Shown in pieces: positions 61,742 to 64,000 of a DNA stretch of 64,000 bases. A program made the position numbers and the translations under genes. The stretch comes from an uncultured Bacteroides sp. (lineage in GTDB: Bacteria > Bacteroidota > Bacteroidia > Bacteroidales > Bacteroidaceae): contig CAAEFE010000092.1 of NCBI GenBank assembly GCA_900755095.1, positions 1 through 64,000 of the forward strand, written 5' to 3'. Every line of letters begins with the position of its first letter. Position 1 is the first letter of the stretch. The notes beneath the pieces are model-generated. The model did not search any database. It was not told the DNA's origin and saw only the letters and a program-made list of their open reading frames with translations.

Positions 61742-62323
61742 ATGGATCCGAAAGAAAAAAAAGTGAAGGAAGAGGAACTGAATGTGGAGGAAACTCACAA
61801 TCCTGCGGAAGACCAACCGCAAAACGAACAAGCAGAGGGAACCGCTCCGCTGACTCATGAAGAGGAGTTGGAAAAGGAACTGGAAAAGGCTCAAGAAGCG
61901 CTTGAAGAGCAAAAGGATAAATATCTGCGCTTGTCTGCCGAGTTCGACAATTATCGTAAACGCACTTTAAAGGAGAAGGCCGAACTGATCCTGAATGGTG
62001 GCGAAAAGAGTCTTGGCAGTATTCTTCCGGTAGTGGACGATTTCGAACGTGCCATCAAGACGATGGAAACGGCAACGGATGTCAATGCCGTAAAAGAAGG
62101 GGTGGAACTGATTTACAATAAATTTATGGCTGTTCTGGCTCAAAATGGTGTGAAAGTCATCGAGACGAAAGACCAACCGCTGGATACTGATTTCCATGAA
62201 GCCATCGCGGTAATCCCCGCACCGTCGGAAGCACAGAAAGGTAAGATTCTGGATTGTGTGCAGACGGGGTATACACTGAACGACAAAGTGTTGCGCCACG
62301 CCAAAGTGGTAGTAGGGGAATAA
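61742..62323 (+). CDS. grpE: Nucleotide exchange factor GrpE
   Basis: This 193-residue co-chaperone releases ADP from DnaK. The acidic disordered start is followed by a long coiled coil (KELEKAQEALEEQKDKYLRLSAEFDNYRKRTLKEK) and the beta-wing head (VLAQNGVKVIETKDQPLDTDFHEAI .. VLRHAKVVVG). It is followed after 39 bases by dnaJ on the same strand. Confidence 0.96.
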   Translation: MDPKEKKVKEEELNVEETHNPAEDQPQNEQAEGTAPLTHEEELEKELEKAQEALEEQKDKYLRLSAEFDNYRKRTLKEKAELILNGGEKSLGSILPVVDDFERAIKTMETATDVNAVKEGVELIYNKFMAVLAQNGVKVIETKDQPLDTDFHEAIAVIPAPSEAQKGKILDCVQTGYTLNDKVLRHAKVVVGE

Positions 62324-62362
62324 GGATTCGCAACCCATAAAACTCATAATTTTTAAAGAAGC

Positions 62363-63547
62363 ATGGCAGAAAAAAGAGACTATTACGAAATATTGGAGGT
62401 GACGAAGACAGCCACAGTAGAGGAGATTAAGAAAGCGTACCGTAAGAAAGCAATCCAGTATCACCCTGACAAGAATCCGGGGGATAAGGAGGCAGAAGAG
62501 AAATTTAAGGAGGCGGCCGAGGCTTATGACGTGTTGAGTAACCCGGAAAAGCGTTCGCGTTACGATCAGTTCGGTCATGCGGGAGTGAGCGGTGCGGCAG
62601 GCAATGGCGGTCCGTTCGGTGGTTTCGGTGGCGAGGGGATGTCGATGGATGACATTTTCTCTATGTTTGGCGACATCTTTGGTGGCCGCGGCGGCGGTTT
62701 CGGGGGAGGCTTCGGAGGGTTTAGCGGATTTGGCGGTGGCGGTTCACAGCAACGCCGGTATCGCGGCAGTGACCTTCGTGTGAAAGTGAAGCTGACGTTG
62801 AAGGAGATCTCTACCGGAGTAGAAAAGAAATTTAAACTCAAAAAATATGTGCCGTGTGACCAGTGTCATGGCACGGGTGCCGAAGGTGACGGCGGTTCGG
62901 AGACTTGTCCTACTTGTAAGGGTAGCGGCTCCGTGATCCGTAACCAGCAGACTATTCTGGGCACTATGCAGACTCGCGTCACTTGTTCTACTTGTGGCGG
63001 TGAGGGTAAGATTATCAAGAACAAATGTAAGAAGTGTGGTGGCGACGGAATCATTTACGGTGAAGAAGTGGTGTCGGTGAAAATCCCTGCCGGAGTGGCA
63101 GAGGGTATGCAGCTTTCTATGGGTGGCAAAGGAAATGCCGGCAAACACAATGGTGTGGCAGGCGACTTGCTGATTCTCGTAGAGGAAGAACCGCATCAGG
63201 ACTTGATTCGCGACGAGAATGATTTGATTTATAATCTGTTGCTTAGTTTCCCGACTGCTGCTCTGGGCGGAGCTGTGGAAATTCCGACTATCGACGGCAA
63301 AGTGAAAGTGAAGATTGATTCGGGTACTCAACCAGGTAAGGTGCTTCGTTTGCGCGGCAAGGGATTGCCGAATGTGAACGGGTACGGAACGGGGGATTTA
63401 CTCGTCAACATCAGTATCTATGTGCCGGAAGCGCTCAATAAAGAGGAAAAGAGCACACTCGAAAAGATGGAGGCTTCGGACAACTTCAAACCTAACACGT
63501 CGGTGAAGGAGAAGATTTTCAAGAAGTTCAAGAGTTTCTTCGATTAA
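62363..63547 (+). CDS. dnaJ: Chaperone DnaJ
   Basis: The 394-residue protein has an N-terminal J domain with HPD (YHPDKNPGD) that stimulates DnaK, a Gly/Phe-rich stretch (residues 75-130), four zinc motifs ([32 protein letters not shown]), and C-terminal substrate-binding domains. The length is normal for the family. It is co-transcribed with grpE. Confidence 0.97.
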   Translation: MAEKRDYYEILEVTKTATVEEIKKAYRKKAIQYHPDKNPGDKEAEEKFKEAAEAYDVLSNPEKRSRYDQFGHAGVSGAAGNGGPFGGFGGEGMSMDDIFSMFGDIFGGRGGGFGGGFGGFSGFGGGGSQQRRYRGSDLRVKVKLTLKEISTGVEKKFKLKKYVPCDQCHGTGAEGDGGSETCPTCKGSGSVIRNQQTILGTMQTRVTCSTCGGEGKIIKNKCKKCGGDGIIYGEEVVSVKIPAGVAEGMQLSMGGKGNAGKHNGVAGDLLILVEEEPHQDLIRDENDLIYNLLLSFPTAALGGAVEIPTIDGKVKVKIDSGTQPGKVLRLRGKGLPNVNGYGTGDLLVNISIYVPEALNKEEKSTLEKMEASDNFKPNTSVKEKIFKKFKSFFD

Positions 63548-63572
63548 TTTTTTGCTATAATATATAAGGTAT

Positions 63573-63604
63573 AAGTGAGCTGCAATCTTTTTTGTGGCTC
63601 ACTT
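63573..63604 (+). terminator. Terminator after dnaJ
   Basis: AAGTGAGC and GCTCACTT form an 8-bp stem with a 16-base loop, followed by CTGTTTTTAG. The following -7 element TATATTTG (63,640-63,647), with CTTG 19 bases upstream, begins the next transcript. Confidence 0.65.
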
Positions 63605-63685
63605 CTGTTTTTAGGGCTTGTCCTTTTAAAAAAAAGACATATATTTGTGTAGCAAATAAATAGATACTAAATATAGACTTCAAGT

Positions 63686-64000
63686 ATGGCAGAACCTTTT
63701 AAGAATATGTACAACAAGCAATTTTTCGATCTGTTTACGAAAGATTTGAGACTTGTTATCGATGATTTTGATGCTCACGGTTTTGTTTCTCAAATAATGG
63801 ATGATGAATGGGAAGGCAGGGAACTAAAACAGCGCTGGATACATATCACTAGCATTCTGAAAAAGTTTTTGCCGGCAGATTACAAAGAGGCGATCGCTAA
63901 GATTCTTGAGTTGTTGGATCATGTAAAAAGTACGCGGCCTGATTTTTCGGTGATAGACGATACGAAGTTTGGATTGATGCTGGAGTATGGGGTGATTCTG
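63686..64000 (+). CDS. DNA alkylation repair protein, N-terminal part (window ends)
   Basis: The frame starts MAEPFKNMYNKQFFDLFTKD and runs off the window edge after 105 codons. The helical pattern (FVSQIMDDEWEGRELKQRWIHITSILKKFLPADYKEAIAKIL) is that of HEAT-repeat DNA alkylation repair glycosylases (AlkC/AlkD type) of Bacteroides. The catalytic part is not in view, so the exact subfamily is open. Confidence 0.78.
   Translation, partial: MAEPFKNMYNKQFFDLFTKDLRLVIDDFDAHGFVSQIMDDEWEGRELKQRWIHITSILKKFLPADYKEAIAKILELLDHVKSTRPDFSVIDDTKFGLMLEYGVIL

Overview
The window is Bacteroides DNA (a gut Bacteroidales). Supporting signs are the many promoters with the Bacteroides -7 element TAnnTTTG, and Bacteroides-type families such as DUF5053, DUF4248, DUF4494, DUF6443-RHS and the 33-residue 'smalltalk' peptide.

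Positions 1 to about 33,915 are an integrated, apparently intact siphovirus-type prophage. Its left attachment site lies just outside the window. Its right end abuts a 3' half of a tRNA (Glu-like, anticodon CTC) at 33,916-33,959. A tyrosine integrase (235-1431) stands at the left. Almost everything else runs leftwards in this order: CI-like repressor and divergent switch (30.2-31 kb), small early genes, exonuclease and partner, replication initiator and DnaC-like loader, DNA methyltransferase, HNH, TerS/TerL, portal, protease, HK97-fold capsid, head-tail connectors, tail tube, frameshifted tail chaperone, tape measure, tail tip proteins, a repetitive fibre-like protein, and a three-gene lysis cassette (holin candidate, amidase, unimolecular spanin). 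Likely cargo genes sit at 2,243-3,433, 21,042-21,860 and 30,980-33,821.

Positions 33,960-44,344 are ordinary chromosome: a lipoprotein, a Crp-like and an AraC-like regulator, a histidine kinase translationally coupled to a periplasmic 5'-nucleotidase, tex, a CPBP protease and a leucine-rich-repeat surface protein.

Positions 44,400-59,135 are accessory. On the minus strand, HU-like protein, N-acetylmuramoyl-L-alanine amidase and the smalltalk peptide precede two secreted RHS/YD-repeat proteins. The second RHS protein has a unique 182-residue C-terminal tail and is followed by four small membrane proteins, three of which look like paralogues. This is the layout of a polymorphic toxin with an immunity array. 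On the plus strand, diverging from HU, are DUF4248, four 21-bp iterons, a frameshifted small gene, a primase/VapE-helicase-like protein and an AAA-ATPase/PD-(D/E)XK protein. I regard this region as the most interesting of the window.

Positions 59,193-64,000 return to core genome: a YdeI-like protein, an ABC-F ATPase, grpE-dnaJ behind a sigma-54-type promoter, and the start of a DNA alkylation repair protein.
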